From NCBI RefSeq assembly GCF_030406905.1, contig NZ_CP129137.1, positions 1,041,001 to 1,105,000 of the forward strand: a DNA stretch of 64,000 bases, read 5' to 3'. Below are positions 8,423 through 16,680 of the stretch, in pieces. Origin of the DNA: Streptomyces sp. HUAS CB01 (GTDB lineage Bacteria; Actinomycetota; Actinomycetes; Streptomycetales; Streptomycetaceae). Numbering within the stretch: position 1 is the first letter of the stretch; each line of letters opens with the position of its first letter. A model generated the notes under the pieces. That model saw only the letters and a program-made list of their open reading frames with translations. It searched no databases and was not told the origin of the DNA. The position numbers and the translations under genes were made by a program.

Positions 8423-8560
8423 CTACCTGGAGCGAAGGACGTTCCCCGCGTCCGGTCGGGGGCGCGGGGACGCCCGGGATTTCCCGCGTGCGCGGCGGGT
8501 CCGGCGAGCCCGCCCGGCACCGCGGCCGGCGGCAGCGGCGCCGCGTCCGCCGCGGGAGGG

Positions 8561-9016
8561 TCAGCCGTTCGGACGCAGCGTCCAGACGACCGTCATCTCG
8601 CCGGTCACCGCGCCGTCCGCGTCACGGGTGATCGCGACGGTCACCGGGAACTCGGGGCGCCCACCGGCGTCCAGTTCCGCGACGACCTCCGCCGCGCGGC
8701 GCCCGAGGGTCGCCGTGGCGGTGACGACGCCCTTGGCGAGCTTCTTGTAGGCGATCTCGGCCTTCACCGCGAGCGGCACGGCCCGCGACAGCTGCTCGCC
8801 GAAGGCGGCGAGCACGATCGCTCCGCTGGCGGACTCGGCCAGCGTGAACATCGCTCCGGCGTGCGGCCCGCCGACGTGGTTGTGGTAGTCGGCCTGGTCC
8901 GGCAACCGGACCACGGCACGCTCTGCGGAGGTCTCCAGGAACTCCAGGTTCAGGGTCCTGGCCATGGGGACCGTGGCGGCGAGCAGCTCACCGACGGACA
9001 TCTGGTCTGCACTCAT
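8561..9016 (-). CDS. Hotdog-fold thioesterase (DUF4442/PaaI-like)
   Basis: The 151-residue protein has the hotdog-fold pattern of PaaI/DUF4442 acyl-CoA thioesterases, likely hydrolysing an acyl-CoA in the cytosol. The central helix is ADYHNHVGGPHAGAMFTLAE near residues 48-67, with HNHVGG equivalent to the catalytic loop, followed by a mixed beta-sheet to the end. ATG at 9016 matches family starts; a GTG at 9034 would add six residues. The physiological acyl group is not predictable. Confidence 0.8.
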   Translation of the reverse strand: MSADQMSVGELLAATVPMARTLNLEFLETSAERAVVRLPDQADYHNHVGGPHAGAMFTLAESASGAIVLAAFGEQLSRAVPLAVKAEIAYKKLAKGVVTATATLGRRAAEVVAELDAGGRPEFPVTVAITRDADGAVTGEMTVVWTLRPNG

Positions 9017-9110
9017 GCACCGGATGTTACCCACGGGTAGCAGAACTTCGCCATCCCCTCACGGGGGCGGACGTGCCACCGAACACGCCGCACCTCTATG
9101 GTTACTCGCC

Positions 9111-10133
9111 ATGTGGCCAGGACAGCAGCCGCCCGGGGGCGAGCAGAACCCGCAGGACCAGAACCCTTACACGCAGCCGGGGTACCAGCAGCAGAACCCG
9201 TATCAGCAGCCGGGCTACCCGCAGCAGCCCGGGTACCCGCAGCAGGGTTACCAGCAGCCCAACCCGTACCAGCAGCCGACCGTGCCGCAGTACACCGTCC
9301 CCGGACCGCCCCAGTCCGGCGGCCCCCAGGACAAGAAGAAGACCGTCGTGGTCGCGATCGTCGCCGCCACGGCCGTGGTCGCCGCCGCCGTGATCACCGG
9401 TGTCCTCGTGCTGCAGGACGACGACAAGGGCCCGGACGTGGCGGACGGCAAGAAGCCCGCCGCGTCGTCGTCCCGACCCACCGAGGCCCCCTCACCCACC
9501 GACAACCCGCGCGACGGCTCCGGCGGTGCCGCGCCGACGATCCCGGGCTGGAAGGTCGTCACCAACCCGAAGCACGGCACCCAGTTCGACGTGCCGGAGG
9601 GCTGGGAGATCGCGGGAACGGGCGTGGCCACCGGCTTCGAGGACGAGAAGAAGGGCGACGGTTCGCCCGTCGTCGTCATGACCGCCCCCGCCTACTTCAA
9701 GAGCAAGTGGTGCTCGGTCGACTCCGACCTCGACGGCAAGGCGGAGGACTCCGGGCTGGGCGCGACCGGCACGAAGGGCGGCCAGGGCGCCAAGAACACC
9801 GCCGAGGCCGCGTACAACGAGGCAGGCAACTGGGTCTGGGCCGCCTATGCCCAGACCGAGCCCAAGGGCACCGTCAAGGTCACCAAGGCGCAGCCGTACA
9901 CCACGAAGTCGGGGCTCAGCGGCCATGTCGCGACGGCGACAGCGATCGGGGTGAAGAAGGAGAACAAGTGCGACAGCGACGGCAAGGCCATCGCCTTCTC
10001 CTTCAAGAACGCCAAGGGTGACTTCGCCTCCTGGGTGCTCTACGCCAACAAGGGCGTCACCGGGGAGATCCCGGACGCGACGATCCAGCAGATCCTGGGG
10101 ACCGTGCGGCTCGCGGAGATCCCGTCGTCCTGA
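9111..10133 (+). CDS. Membrane-anchored protein with Gln/Tyr/Pro-rich N-terminus
   Basis: This 340-residue protein starts with a cytosolic low-complexity segment of about 60 residues made of PGYQQ/NPYQQ repeats, then a single membrane helix at about 76-97 after KKK, then an extracytoplasmic part of about 240 residues. That part includes an acidic/Ser-Thr-rich linker and a globular domain containing WCSVDSD. The architecture is common in Streptomyces, but the outer domain is not one I can name. TATGGT lies 8 nt before the ATG and there is no Shine-Dalgarno, so the mRNA is probably leaderless. Confidence 0.75.
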   Translation: MWPGQQPPGGEQNPQDQNPYTQPGYQQQNPYQQPGYPQQPGYPQQGYQQPNPYQQPTVPQYTVPGPPQSGGPQDKKKTVVVAIVAATAVVAAAVITGVLVLQDDDKGPDVADGKKPAASSSRPTEAPSPTDNPRDGSGGAAPTIPGWKVVTNPKHGTQFDVPEGWEIAGTGVATGFEDEKKGDGSPVVVMTAPAYFKSKWCSVDSDLDGKAEDSGLGATGTKGGQGAKNTAEAAYNEAGNWVWAAYAQTEPKGTVKVTKAQPYTTKSGLSGHVATATAIGVKKENKCDSDGKAIAFSFKNAKGDFASWVLYANKGVTGEIPDATIQQILGTVRLAEIPSS

Positions 10134-10140
10134 AACCGGT

Positions 10141-10170
10141 TTGGCAAGTGAGGGCGGCGGCGGCGATAGT
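10141..10170 (+). promoter_or_regulatory. Housekeeping-type promoter of MFS gene
   Basis: TTGGCA at 10141-10146 and GATAGT at 10165-10170 are separated by 18 bases, a good match to a vegetative promoter. The GTG start at 10177 is 6 nt beyond the -10 box, giving a leaderless transcript. Confidence 0.6.
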
Positions 10171-10176
10171 CCCGGG

Positions 10177-11484
10177 GTGACTTCTCGTACGCCGCTCCTC
10201 CGCCGCCGTCCCGAATGGGCCGGGCGCAACTACTCGCTGCTGACCGCAGCCGCGATCGTCACCAACCTGGGCGCGCACGGCGCGCTGATCGCCGCGGCGT
10301 TCGCGGTGCTGGAGTCCGGCGGCGACGGCGGCGACGTGGGGCTGGTGGCGGCGGCCCGCACCCTCCCGCTCGTGCTGTTCCTGCTCATCGGCGGCGCGAT
10401 CGCCGACCGGCTGCCGCGGCACCGTGTCATGGTGGCGGCCAACGCCCTCAACTGCGTGTCGCAGGCGGCTTTCGCCGTACTGGTCCTGGCCGGTGACCCG
10501 CAGCTGTGGCAGATGATGCTCCTCACCGCGCTCTGCGGCACCGGGCAGGCGTTCTTCAACCCCGCCGCCGAGGGCATGCTGATGTCCACCGTCGACGGCG
10601 AGCACGCCGGCCGGGCCTTCGCGCTCTTCCGGATGGCGATGCACGGTGCGGGCATCGGCGGCGCGGCGCTCGGCGGCGCGATGATCGCCGCCGTCGGCCC
10701 GGGCTGGGTGCTCGCCGTCGACGCCGCCGCGTTCGCGGTCGCCGGCGCGCTCCGCGCGTTCCTCGACGTCGGTCACATCCCGGCGCGGGCCCCCGGTGAC
10801 GGCCTGCTCGCCGATCTGCGGGACGGGTGGAAGGAAGTCACGAGCCGCCCCTGGCTGTGGTCGATCGTGGCGCAGTTCTCGGTCGTCGTCGCGGTCGTCG
10901 GTGCCGCGGACGCCGTGTACGGGCCGCTGGTCGCCGAGGAGTCGCTGGGCGGAGCCCGCCCGTGGGGCCTCGCGCTCGCGGCGTTCGGCGCCGGCACGCT
11001 GGGCGGGGCGCTGTTGATGATGCGCTGGAAGCCGCGGCGGATGCTGCTCGTCGGCACGCTGTGCGTGTTCCCGTTGGCGCTGCCGTCGGCGGCGCTCGCG
11101 GTGCCGGTGTCGATCGGGGCGCTGATCGTGGTCATGTTCGTCAGCGGCGCGGCGATCGAGGTGTTCGGCGTCGCCTGGATGACCACGCTGCACCAGGAGA
11201 TCCCGGAGGAGAAGCTGTCCCGGGTGTCCGCGTACGACTGGTTCGGGTCGACCGCGATGCTGCCGCTCTCGACGGCCCTGGCCGGTCCGGCGGAGAGCTT
11301 CTTCGGCCGGGAGACGGCGCTGTGGGGCTGCGCGGCGCTGATCGTCATCGTGACGGCGCTGGTGCTGCTGGTCCCGGACGTACGGAATCTGACGCGCCGT
11401 ACGAAGCACGTGGCCGGCCACGGCCCCGCCCCGGCGCCGGCCGCCGGCACGGCGACCGAACTGCACACGCGGGAAACCCTGTAA
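10177..11484 (+). CDS. MFS transporter
   Basis: The 435-residue protein is a 12-helix major facilitator of the MFS_3 (enterobactin-exporter-like) group. It has the GGAIADRLPRHRVMVAANAL loop-2/3 motif near residue 65 and a matching MMRWKPRRMLLVG at the start of the second half near 285. Substrates of this group are drugs or siderophores; nothing nearby identifies this one. GTG at 10177 follows directly from the promoter at 10141-10170 with no Shine-Dalgarno. The last 35 residues are a cytosolic His/Ala/Pro tail. Confidence 0.88.
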   Translation: MTSRTPLLRRRPEWAGRNYSLLTAAAIVTNLGAHGALIAAAFAVLESGGDGGDVGLVAAARTLPLVLFLLIGGAIADRLPRHRVMVAANALNCVSQAAFAVLVLAGDPQLWQMMLLTALCGTGQAFFNPAAEGMLMSTVDGEHAGRAFALFRMAMHGAGIGGAALGGAMIAAVGPGWVLAVDAAAFAVAGALRAFLDVGHIPARAPGDGLLADLRDGWKEVTSRPWLWSIVAQFSVVVAVVGAADAVYGPLVAEESLGGARPWGLALAAFGAGTLGGALLMMRWKPRRMLLVGTLCVFPLALPSAALAVPVSIGALIVVMFVSGAAIEVFGVAWMTTLHQEIPEEKLSRVSAYDWFGSTAMLPLSTALAGPAESFFGRETALWGCAALIVIVTALVLLVPDVRNLTRRTKHVAGHGPAPAPAAGTATELHTRETL

Positions 11485-11932
11485 CCGTCGCGTCCGCCCT
11501 CCGGCGGGCGGGTGGCGCTGCGACGGGCGCGCCCGGACGCGTCCGTCGGTCGCGTCCGTGTCGGTCCCGGTCACGTCCGTCGGTCCCGGTCCCGGTCCCG
11601 GTCCCGGTCACGTCCGTCCGTCCCGGTCCCGGTCCCGGTCGCGTCCGTGTCGGTCCCGGTCAGGTCCGTCGGCCCGTCACGTATCCGGACGGACGGCGAC
11701 GCTCCCAGGCGCAGCCCGGGTCGCATCCTGCCCGCCCCGATGCCGGGTCCCGCCTGGCACACCCGGCCCGCCCACGGACGGACGAGCGACGCCCCGACAC
11801 ACAGCCCTGACCCGCCCGGCACACCCGTGTCGCGTCCCGCCGGCAAGCCGTGCTGCGTAGGCTGCGCCGGGGCCACCGGCACGGACGGCGGTCCGCCCGG
11901 CCCCCTGGGCACACCGGACGAACGGAGCGGCC
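11485..11932. other. Gene-free interval with simple-sequence repeats
   Basis: These 448 bases between the MFS gene and the deaminase gene hold a weak CGCCC/GGGCG hairpin just after the MFS stop, a GGTCCC-based repeat block at 11541-11672, and the GGAG ribosome binding site of the deaminase at about 11923. No coding sequence is supported. Confidence 0.5.
11541..11672. repeat. GGTCCC hexamer array bounded by 32-nt repeats
   Basis: Runs of the hexamer GGTCCC (four, then three consecutive units) alternate with CGTCCGT. The block is bounded by two 32-nt direct copies at 11552-11583 and 11641-11672 that differ at a single base. This is a tandem-expanded, low-complexity locus. Confidence 0.8.
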
Positions 11933-12436
11933 GTGACGCACAAGGACCGTCCCGAGACCGAGCTGCGCCATCTGCGCCGCTGTGTCGAGCTCGCCGCCGA
12001 GGCCGCGGAGGCCGGTGACGAACCCTTCGGCTCCGTACTGGTCGGGGCGGACGGCAGCGTGCTCGCCGAGGACCGCAACCGGGTCGCCACGGCCGGCGAC
12101 GCGACGCGCCACCCGGAGTTCACGCTGGCCCGGTGGGCGGCCGAGAACATGGCGGAGCGGGAGCGGGCCGCCGCCACGGTGTACACCTCGGGCGAGCACT
12201 GCCCCATGTGCGCGGCGGCGCACGGATGGGTCGGCCTGGGCCGCATCGTGTACGTGAGCTCGGCGGAGCAGACGGTCGCCTGGCTGGCCGAACTCGGTCT
12301 GCCCGCCGCCCCGGTGCGCGCACTGCCGGTGCGGGACGTCGTCCCCGGCCTCACGGTCGAGGGGCCGGTGCCGGGTCTGGCCGAGGAGGTCCGGGAACTG
12401 CACCGCCGCGCCCACGGCGAACGGCCCGGCGCCTGA
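11933..12436 (+). CDS. Cytidine/deoxycytidylate deaminase family protein
   Basis: This 167-residue protein is a zinc-dependent nucleoside/nucleobase deaminase. The zinc site is H60-P61-E62 (RHPEFTLARW) plus C90-x2-C93 (EHCPMC), and GDEPFGSVLV near residue 28 forms the substrate loop. The first motif is HPE rather than the usual HAE or CAE. GTG at 11933 has GGAG about 8 nt upstream. The substrate (guanine, cytosine, a pterin or another base) cannot be assigned from sequence. Confidence 0.85.
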   Translation: MTHKDRPETELRHLRRCVELAAEAAEAGDEPFGSVLVGADGSVLAEDRNRVATAGDATRHPEFTLARWAAENMAERERAAATVYTSGEHCPMCAAAHGWVGLGRIVYVSSAEQTVAWLAELGLPAAPVRALPVRDVVPGLTVEGPVPGLAEEVRELHRRAHGERPGA

Positions 12437-12458
12437 TCGCCGGTCCGCGCCCGGACGG

Positions 12459-13304
12459 TCAGCCGACGCCGAACGAACCCGCGGGCGGCTCGGGTGATCC
12501 GGTCGCGTCCTCGTCGCTCACGGACCGGGCGTCGCCGATGAAGCGCCGCAGGCCGTCGCCGTACTCCACACGGGCCGGGAAGACGTCCGACGCGGTACGG
12601 CGCGCGAGGCCGGCGACGTCGATCGGCGTGTGCGAGGCCAGCAGCACCGCGTTGCCGAAGCGGCGTCCGCGCAGCACTCCCGGCTCGGCGACCAGGGCGA
12701 GCTCCGGGAACACGGCCGCGAAAGTGGCCAGTTGGGAGCGGAGGAAGTCGAACGGGGCGCTGTCGGCGAGGTTCGCCGCGTAGACGCCGCCGGGGCGGAG
12801 GGCTCGCTCGGCGGCTCCGGCGTACTCCCGGGAGGTGAGATGGGCCGGCACCCGCGAGCCGCCGAACACGTCGGCTATCAGGACGTCCGCCGAGTCCTCG
12901 GGCGCTCGCTCCAGCCACGCGCGCGCGTCCGCCGCGTGGACGGATATCCCCGAGCCGGGCGGCAGCGGCAGCCGCTCGGCGACCAGTGCCAGCAGTCCGC
13001 GGTCGGCCTCCACCACGTCCTGCCGTGAGCCGGGGCGGGTGGCGGCGACGTACCGGGGCAGGGTGAGGGCGCCGCCGCCGAGATGCAGGACGTCGAGCGG
13101 TGTGCCCTCCTCCGCCGTCGCGTCGATGACGTGCGCGAGTCGCCGTGCGTACTCGAACTCCAGATGCGTCGGATCGTCGAGGTCCACGTACGACTGCGGC
13201 GCTCCCTCCACGGTGAGCAGCCAGGCCCGGGGCCGGTCGATGTCGGGCAGGAGCTTGGCGGTGCCGTTGTCCACGGCGCGCTCGACGGGGATGGGGTCGT
13301 CCAC
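12459..13304 (-). CDS. Spermidine-synthase-like methyltransferase-fold protein
   Basis: The 281-residue protein has the Rossmann fold of the polyamine aminopropyltransferase family. VLHLGGGALTLPRYV near residue 73 is the nucleotide-binding glycine loop, and DVVEADRGL near 96 carries the acidic residue that binds the ribose. At the catalytic position, where spermidine synthases have a D-[ST]-D-P segment, this protein reads ADVFGGSRVPAHL, so aminopropyl transfer is doubtful. It starts with GTG at 13304, with GACAAT 6 nt upstream, and is probably leaderless. Confidence 0.75.
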   Translation of the reverse strand: MDDPIPVERAVDNGTAKLLPDIDRPRAWLLTVEGAPQSYVDLDDPTHLEFEYARRLAHVIDATAEEGTPLDVLHLGGGALTLPRYVAATRPGSRQDVVEADRGLLALVAERLPLPPGSGISVHAADARAWLERAPEDSADVLIADVFGGSRVPAHLTSREYAGAAERALRPGGVYAANLADSAPFDFLRSQLATFAAVFPELALVAEPGVLRGRRFGNAVLLASHTPIDVAGLARRTASDVFPARVEYGDGLRRFIGDARSVSDEDATGSPEPPAGSFGVG

Positions 13305-13395
13305 CTGCCCATTGTCCGCCCATGGCCGTCCCGGCGAACGCCGGAGGGGCCCAGGGCCGGGAAAGGGCGGCCGGGACCGGACGGCGGGCCGGGGT

Positions 13396-14301
13396 TCAGG
13401 TCGTCAGGACGGCCCGTACCGCCTCCGCGTGGGCGACCGCCTGCGCGCGGCCGGCGCGGGCGGAGGGCGCCCGGCGCGCGGGGTCGAGGACGTTGCGCCC
13501 GAACGCCCTGCGCGCCGCACGGTCAGGGGTGATCAGCACGACGTTCGCTCCCGCGGCGGCGAGCCTGGACGCCTGCGCACGCGCGGAGGGCACGGGCCCG
13601 CCGCCGACCGAGATGGGCGCGACGATGACGACGGTGCCGTATCCGGCCGCGAGGTCCGCGTTCGTGGACGACCGCACACCGCCGTCGATGAAGCGCCGCC
13701 CGTCGATCGTGACGGGCGGCCAGACTCCGGGCACGGCGCAACTGGCGCCGACGGCGTCGAGCAGCCCCACCCCGCTGTCCCGGTCGAACGCGTGGAACTC
13801 CCCGGTGACGGCGTCCACCGCGGTGACGACGAGGCGGCGTGCCGACGGCCATTCGTGGGTGTGGAGCCGTGCGGCGAAGACCGCGCGCCGGACCTCCTCC
13901 GGCTCGGTGCGGGCGGAGAGCGCGAGCCGCCCCATGCGCGCGCCGTACGCCTCGGCGTCCCGCGAACGCAGCACGCCCCAGACGTAACGGGCGAGCACGG
14001 TCGGGCCCATCCCGGCGGGGACCTCCCCCTCGAGATCGGCGAGCTGACGCCCGTACAGCTCCGGCAGGGCGAGCAGCCCGGAGGAGAGCTGGGCGCCGAC
14101 CACCGATCCCGCCGAGGTCCCGACGATCAGATCGGCCGCGGAGACGTCCGCCCCGGCCTCGGCGAGACCGTGCAGCACACCGACCTCCCAGCCGATGCCG
14201 GCCAGTCCGCCGCCGCCGAGCACCAGCGCGGTTCCGCGCCGCCCCGGCGGTCCCTCCCGGTCCGTGCCCGCGTCCGTGCCCTTGTGGTCCATGTCGGCCA
14301 T
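13396..14301 (-). CDS. Patatin-like phospholipase
   Basis: This 301-residue protein is a patatin-family serine acyl hydrolase. It has the oxyanion GGGGLAGIGWEVG near residue 31, the nucleophile GTSAGSVVG (G-x-S-x-G) near 63, and the DGG catalytic aspartate motif in RFIDGGVRSS near 207. No signal peptide is present, so it should act in the cytosol or at the inner membrane face on phospholipids or acyl esters. The start may be the ATG at 14301 or the next ATG at 14292; neither has a clear Shine-Dalgarno. Confidence 0.87.
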   Translation of the reverse strand: MADMDHKGTDAGTDREGPPGRRGTALVLGGGGLAGIGWEVGVLHGLAEAGADVSAADLIVGTSAGSVVGAQLSSGLLALPELYGRQLADLEGEVPAGMGPTVLARYVWGVLRSRDAEAYGARMGRLALSARTEPEEVRRAVFAARLHTHEWPSARRLVVTAVDAVTGEFHAFDRDSGVGLLDAVGASCAVPGVWPPVTIDGRRFIDGGVRSSTNADLAAGYGTVVIVAPISVGGGPVPSARAQASRLAAAGANVVLITPDRAARRAFGRNVLDPARRAPSARAGRAQAVAHAEAVRAVLTT

Positions 14302-14326
14302 GGATGCAGTGTGACGTGTACGGGGC

Positions 14327-14361
14327 GGATCCGCCGCCCGCCGTGGGCGGGCGGCGGATCC
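14327..14361 (-). terminator. Terminator of tuf3
   Basis: A perfect 16-bp stem (14327-14342 with 14346-14361, left arm GGATCCGCCGCCCGCC) closes a 3-base loop just 5 bases beyond the tuf3 stop codon. It also separates tuf3 from the patatin gene upstream on the same strand. Confidence 0.85.
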
Positions 14362-14366
14362 CCGCG

Positions 14367-15536
14367 TCAGACCAGACCGGTGACCGTGCCCGCCCCGACG
14401 GTCCGCCCGCCCTCGCGGATCGCGAAGCCCAGCCCGGGCTCCAAGGGCACGTCCCGGCCCAGCTCGACGGTCATGTCGATCGTGTCGCCGGGCCGGGCGA
14501 CCGCCGCCTGGCCCAGGTCCACGTCCCCGACGACGTCCGCCGTCCGGATGTAGAACTGCGGTCGGTAACCGGTGGTGACCGGCGTCGTACGGCCTCCCTC
14601 ACGTCCGGAGAGCACGTACACCTGAGCGGTGAACCGACGGCTCGGCGTCACGCTGCCGGGCGCGGCCACCGCATGGCCGCGGCGGACCGCGTCGCGTGGC
14701 ACGCCCCGCAGCAGCAGGGCCACGTTGTCCCCGGCCTCGGCGGAGTCCATCGGCTTGCCGAAGGTCTCCAGACCGGTGACGACCGTGGTGGTGTCGGCCC
14801 CGAGCACCTCCACCCGGTCGCCCACGCGGACGGTGCCGCGCTCGACCGCCCCGGTGACGACCGTGCCCCGGCCGGTGATGGTGAGGACGTTCTCCACCGA
14901 CAGGAGGAACGGCGCGTCGGTGTAGCGGACAGGCATCGGCACATAGGTGTCGACGGCGTCGAGCAGCGCCTCCACGGCGGACGTCCAGCGCGGGTCGCCC
15001 TCGAGGGCCCTGAGGCCGGAGACCCGCACGACCGGGACCGCGTCCCCGCCGTATCCGTGCGCGGTGAGCAGCTCGCGCACCTCCAGCTCGACGAGGTCGG
15101 TCAGCTCGGGGTCGCCCGCGTCGGCCTTGTTGAGGGCGACGACGATGTGGTCGACACCGACCTGACGGGCCAGCAGGACGTGCTCCGCGGTCTGCGGCAT
15201 GATCCCGTCCAGCGCGGAGACCACGAGGATCGCCCCGTCGAGCTGGGCGGCGCCCGTGACCATGTTCTTGACGTAGTCGGCGTGCCCGGGCATGTCGACG
15301 TGGGCGTAGTGCCGGGTGTCGGTCTCGTACTCGACGTGCGCGATGTTGATGGTGATGCCGCGGGCGGCCTCCTCGGGGGCGCGGTCGATCCTGTCGAACG
15401 GCACGAAGGTGCCGGTCCCGCGCTCGCTGAGGACCTTGGTGATCGCCGCGGTCAGAGTGGTCTTGCCGTGGTCGACGTGGCCCATGGTGCCGATGTTGAG
15501 GTGTGGCTTGGTCCGCACGTATGCCGTCTTGGGCAT
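14367..15536 (-). CDS. tuf3: Elongation factor Tu, divergent third type
   Basis: The 389-residue GTPase delivers aminoacyl-tRNA to the ribosome. All three EF-Tu domains are present, with the P-loop [17 protein letters not shown] (usually DCPGH), NKADAGD and the RGITI switch-I end. It diverges from the main Streptomyces EF-Tu1, for example [16 protein letters not shown] at the N-terminus, and matches the tuf3 lineage. In S. coelicolor, tuf3 is known to be inessential and positively stringently controlled. ATG at 15536 follows a GGAAGGA tract about 12 nt upstream. Unlike tuf1 it stands alone, outside the str operon. Confidence 0.9.
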   Translation of the reverse strand: MPKTAYVRTKPHLNIGTMGHVDHGKTTLTAAITKVLSERGTGTFVPFDRIDRAPEEAARGITINIAHVEYETDTRHYAHVDMPGHADYVKNMVTGAAQLDGAILVVSALDGIMPQTAEHVLLARQVGVDHIVVALNKADAGDPELTDLVELEVRELLTAHGYGGDAVPVVRVSGLRALEGDPRWTSAVEALLDAVDTYVPMPVRYTDAPFLLSVENVLTITGRGTVVTGAVERGTVRVGDRVEVLGADTTTVVTGLETFGKPMDSAEAGDNVALLLRGVPRDAVRRGHAVAAPGSVTPSRRFTAQVYVLSGREGGRTTPVTTGYRPQFYIRTADVVGDVDLGQAAVARPGDTIDMTVELGRDVPLEPGLGFAIREGGRTVGAGTVTGLV

Positions 15537-15932
15537 GGCTGTCGCAGTTCCTTCCCGGAACTCGAGAGTGAACTCCTCGCGGAGGGGGACCCCTGGGCCG
15601 TACCGACCCTCCCCCTGCGGGGTCCGCCGGACGATCCGGGGAGAGTCAGCTTCGGGCGCCGCCGGCGGACACAGCCGCGTCGGCCGCGGTGACGACGGCC
15701 GTGGCAGCGCCCGTCCCGGCGGCAGCCGCAGCGGCGGCGAGGCCCGTGGGGAATGCCGTGAAAGCCGTGAAGGCGGGGAAGCGGACAGCCTTCGGCGCGT
15801 CCGCGACTGCGGACGGCGCTGCGGGGAAGGTCTGCCGGAACATGCGTCGATGATCGCCGACGGCATCGACGCCCGTCGAATGGTTTTCGCCGGCCGGGAC
15901 CGGCGGGGTGGCGGTCGACCGCCCGCCGCGCG
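15537..15932. other. tuf3 upstream region
   Basis: This 396-base interval should contain the tuf3 promoter and leader. I see partially complementary GGGGGACCCC- and GGGGTCC-type stretches at about 15575-15630 that could fold in the leader, and a possible short Ala-rich open frame (15646-15843) in the tuf3 direction. No strong -35/-10 pair is evident. Confidence 0.4.
15646..15843 (-). CDS. Possible short Ala-rich protein upstream of tuf3
   Basis: A 65-codon frame runs from ATG 15843 in the same direction as tuf3 and ends 109 bases before it. About 85% of its third positions are G or C, compatible with a Streptomyces gene, and the translation is Ala/Thr/Phe-rich with a mildly hydrophobic centre. 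There is no recognisable domain and no Shine-Dalgarno at the ATG. It could be a leader peptide, a small membrane protein or a chance frame. Confidence 0.25.
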   Translation of the reverse strand: MFRQTFPAAPSAVADAPKAVRFPAFTAFTAFPTGLAAAAAAAGTGAATAVVTAADAAVSAGGARS

Positions 15933-16631
15933 TCAGAGGTTCTTCAGCGCTTCCCGCACGGAGAGCGGCGCGAGGCGGTCGCGCGCGGAGTCGACGAAGC
16001 CGCGCACGGCGTCCGGATCGGTCTTGGCGTACTCGCGCAGGCTCCAGCCGATGGCCTTGCGGACGAAGAAGTCCGGATGGCCGGACTGGCGCAGGCAGTA
16101 CCGGAACAACCGCTCGGCGTCCGTGGCGTCCTTGTGGCGCAGTTGGTGGAGCAGAGCCGTCCGGGCGATCCAGAGGTCGTCGTCCTCGATCCAGCGGTCC
16201 ATCACCCGGGCCAGCCCGGGATCGGCCGCGACGAGCGCGCCGACGACGTGCGCGGCGAGGGTGTCCACGGTGTCCCACCAGGACACGGTGGTGATCAGGC
16301 GGCGCGCCACGGGGACGAACCCGGACGAGCAGCGTCCGGCGTGACGCCGCAGGTAGTCGGCGGCGAAGTAGTGGTACTCGCGCTCGGGCAGCTCCCAGCA
16401 GCGCAGCGCGATCGCCGTGCAGTCGGCCTCCGAGGGCCGGGGCGTGCCGGCGAGGACCGTACGCGACAGGGCGCGGCGCTCGGGGGTGCGGATCCCGAGG
16501 AAGGGGGCGACGTCCTTCATGTAGGCGGCGGCCTCCCGGGCCCGGACGGGGTCGGCGGCGGCCGGATAGGTCGCGGTGAGCCGTTCGAGCACCGTGTCGG
16601 CGAGGGCGCTGCGCGGCACCGGGAGCGTCAT
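15933..16631 (-). CDS. AlkD-like DNA alkylation repair protein
   Basis: This 232-residue all-helical protein belongs to the AlkC/AlkD HEAT-repeat DNA glycosylase family, which excises alkylated bases by wrapping around DNA. Characteristic segments are FLGIRTPERRALSR near residue 45, WELPEREYHYFAADYL near 82, SWWDTVDTLAAHVVG near 115 (with the Trp-Asp pair) and SGHPDFFVRKAIGWSLREYAK near 190 (split here across helices). ATG at 16631 is preceded by TAAGGT at 7 nt. It lacks the PafBC-type promoter seen at ung and dinB. Confidence 0.85.
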   Translation of the reverse strand: MTLPVPRSALADTVLERLTATYPAAADPVRAREAAAYMKDVAPFLGIRTPERRALSRTVLAGTPRPSEADCTAIALRCWELPEREYHYFAADYLRRHAGRCSSGFVPVARRLITTVSWWDTVDTLAAHVVGALVAADPGLARVMDRWIEDDDLWIARTALLHQLRHKDATDAERLFRYCLRQSGHPDFFVRKAIGWSLREYAKTDPDAVRGFVDSARDRLAPLSVREALKNL

Positions 16632-16680
16632 GTGCCACACCTTACGGCGATCACACGGCGCGGTCGGTTAGTCTCCCCGG

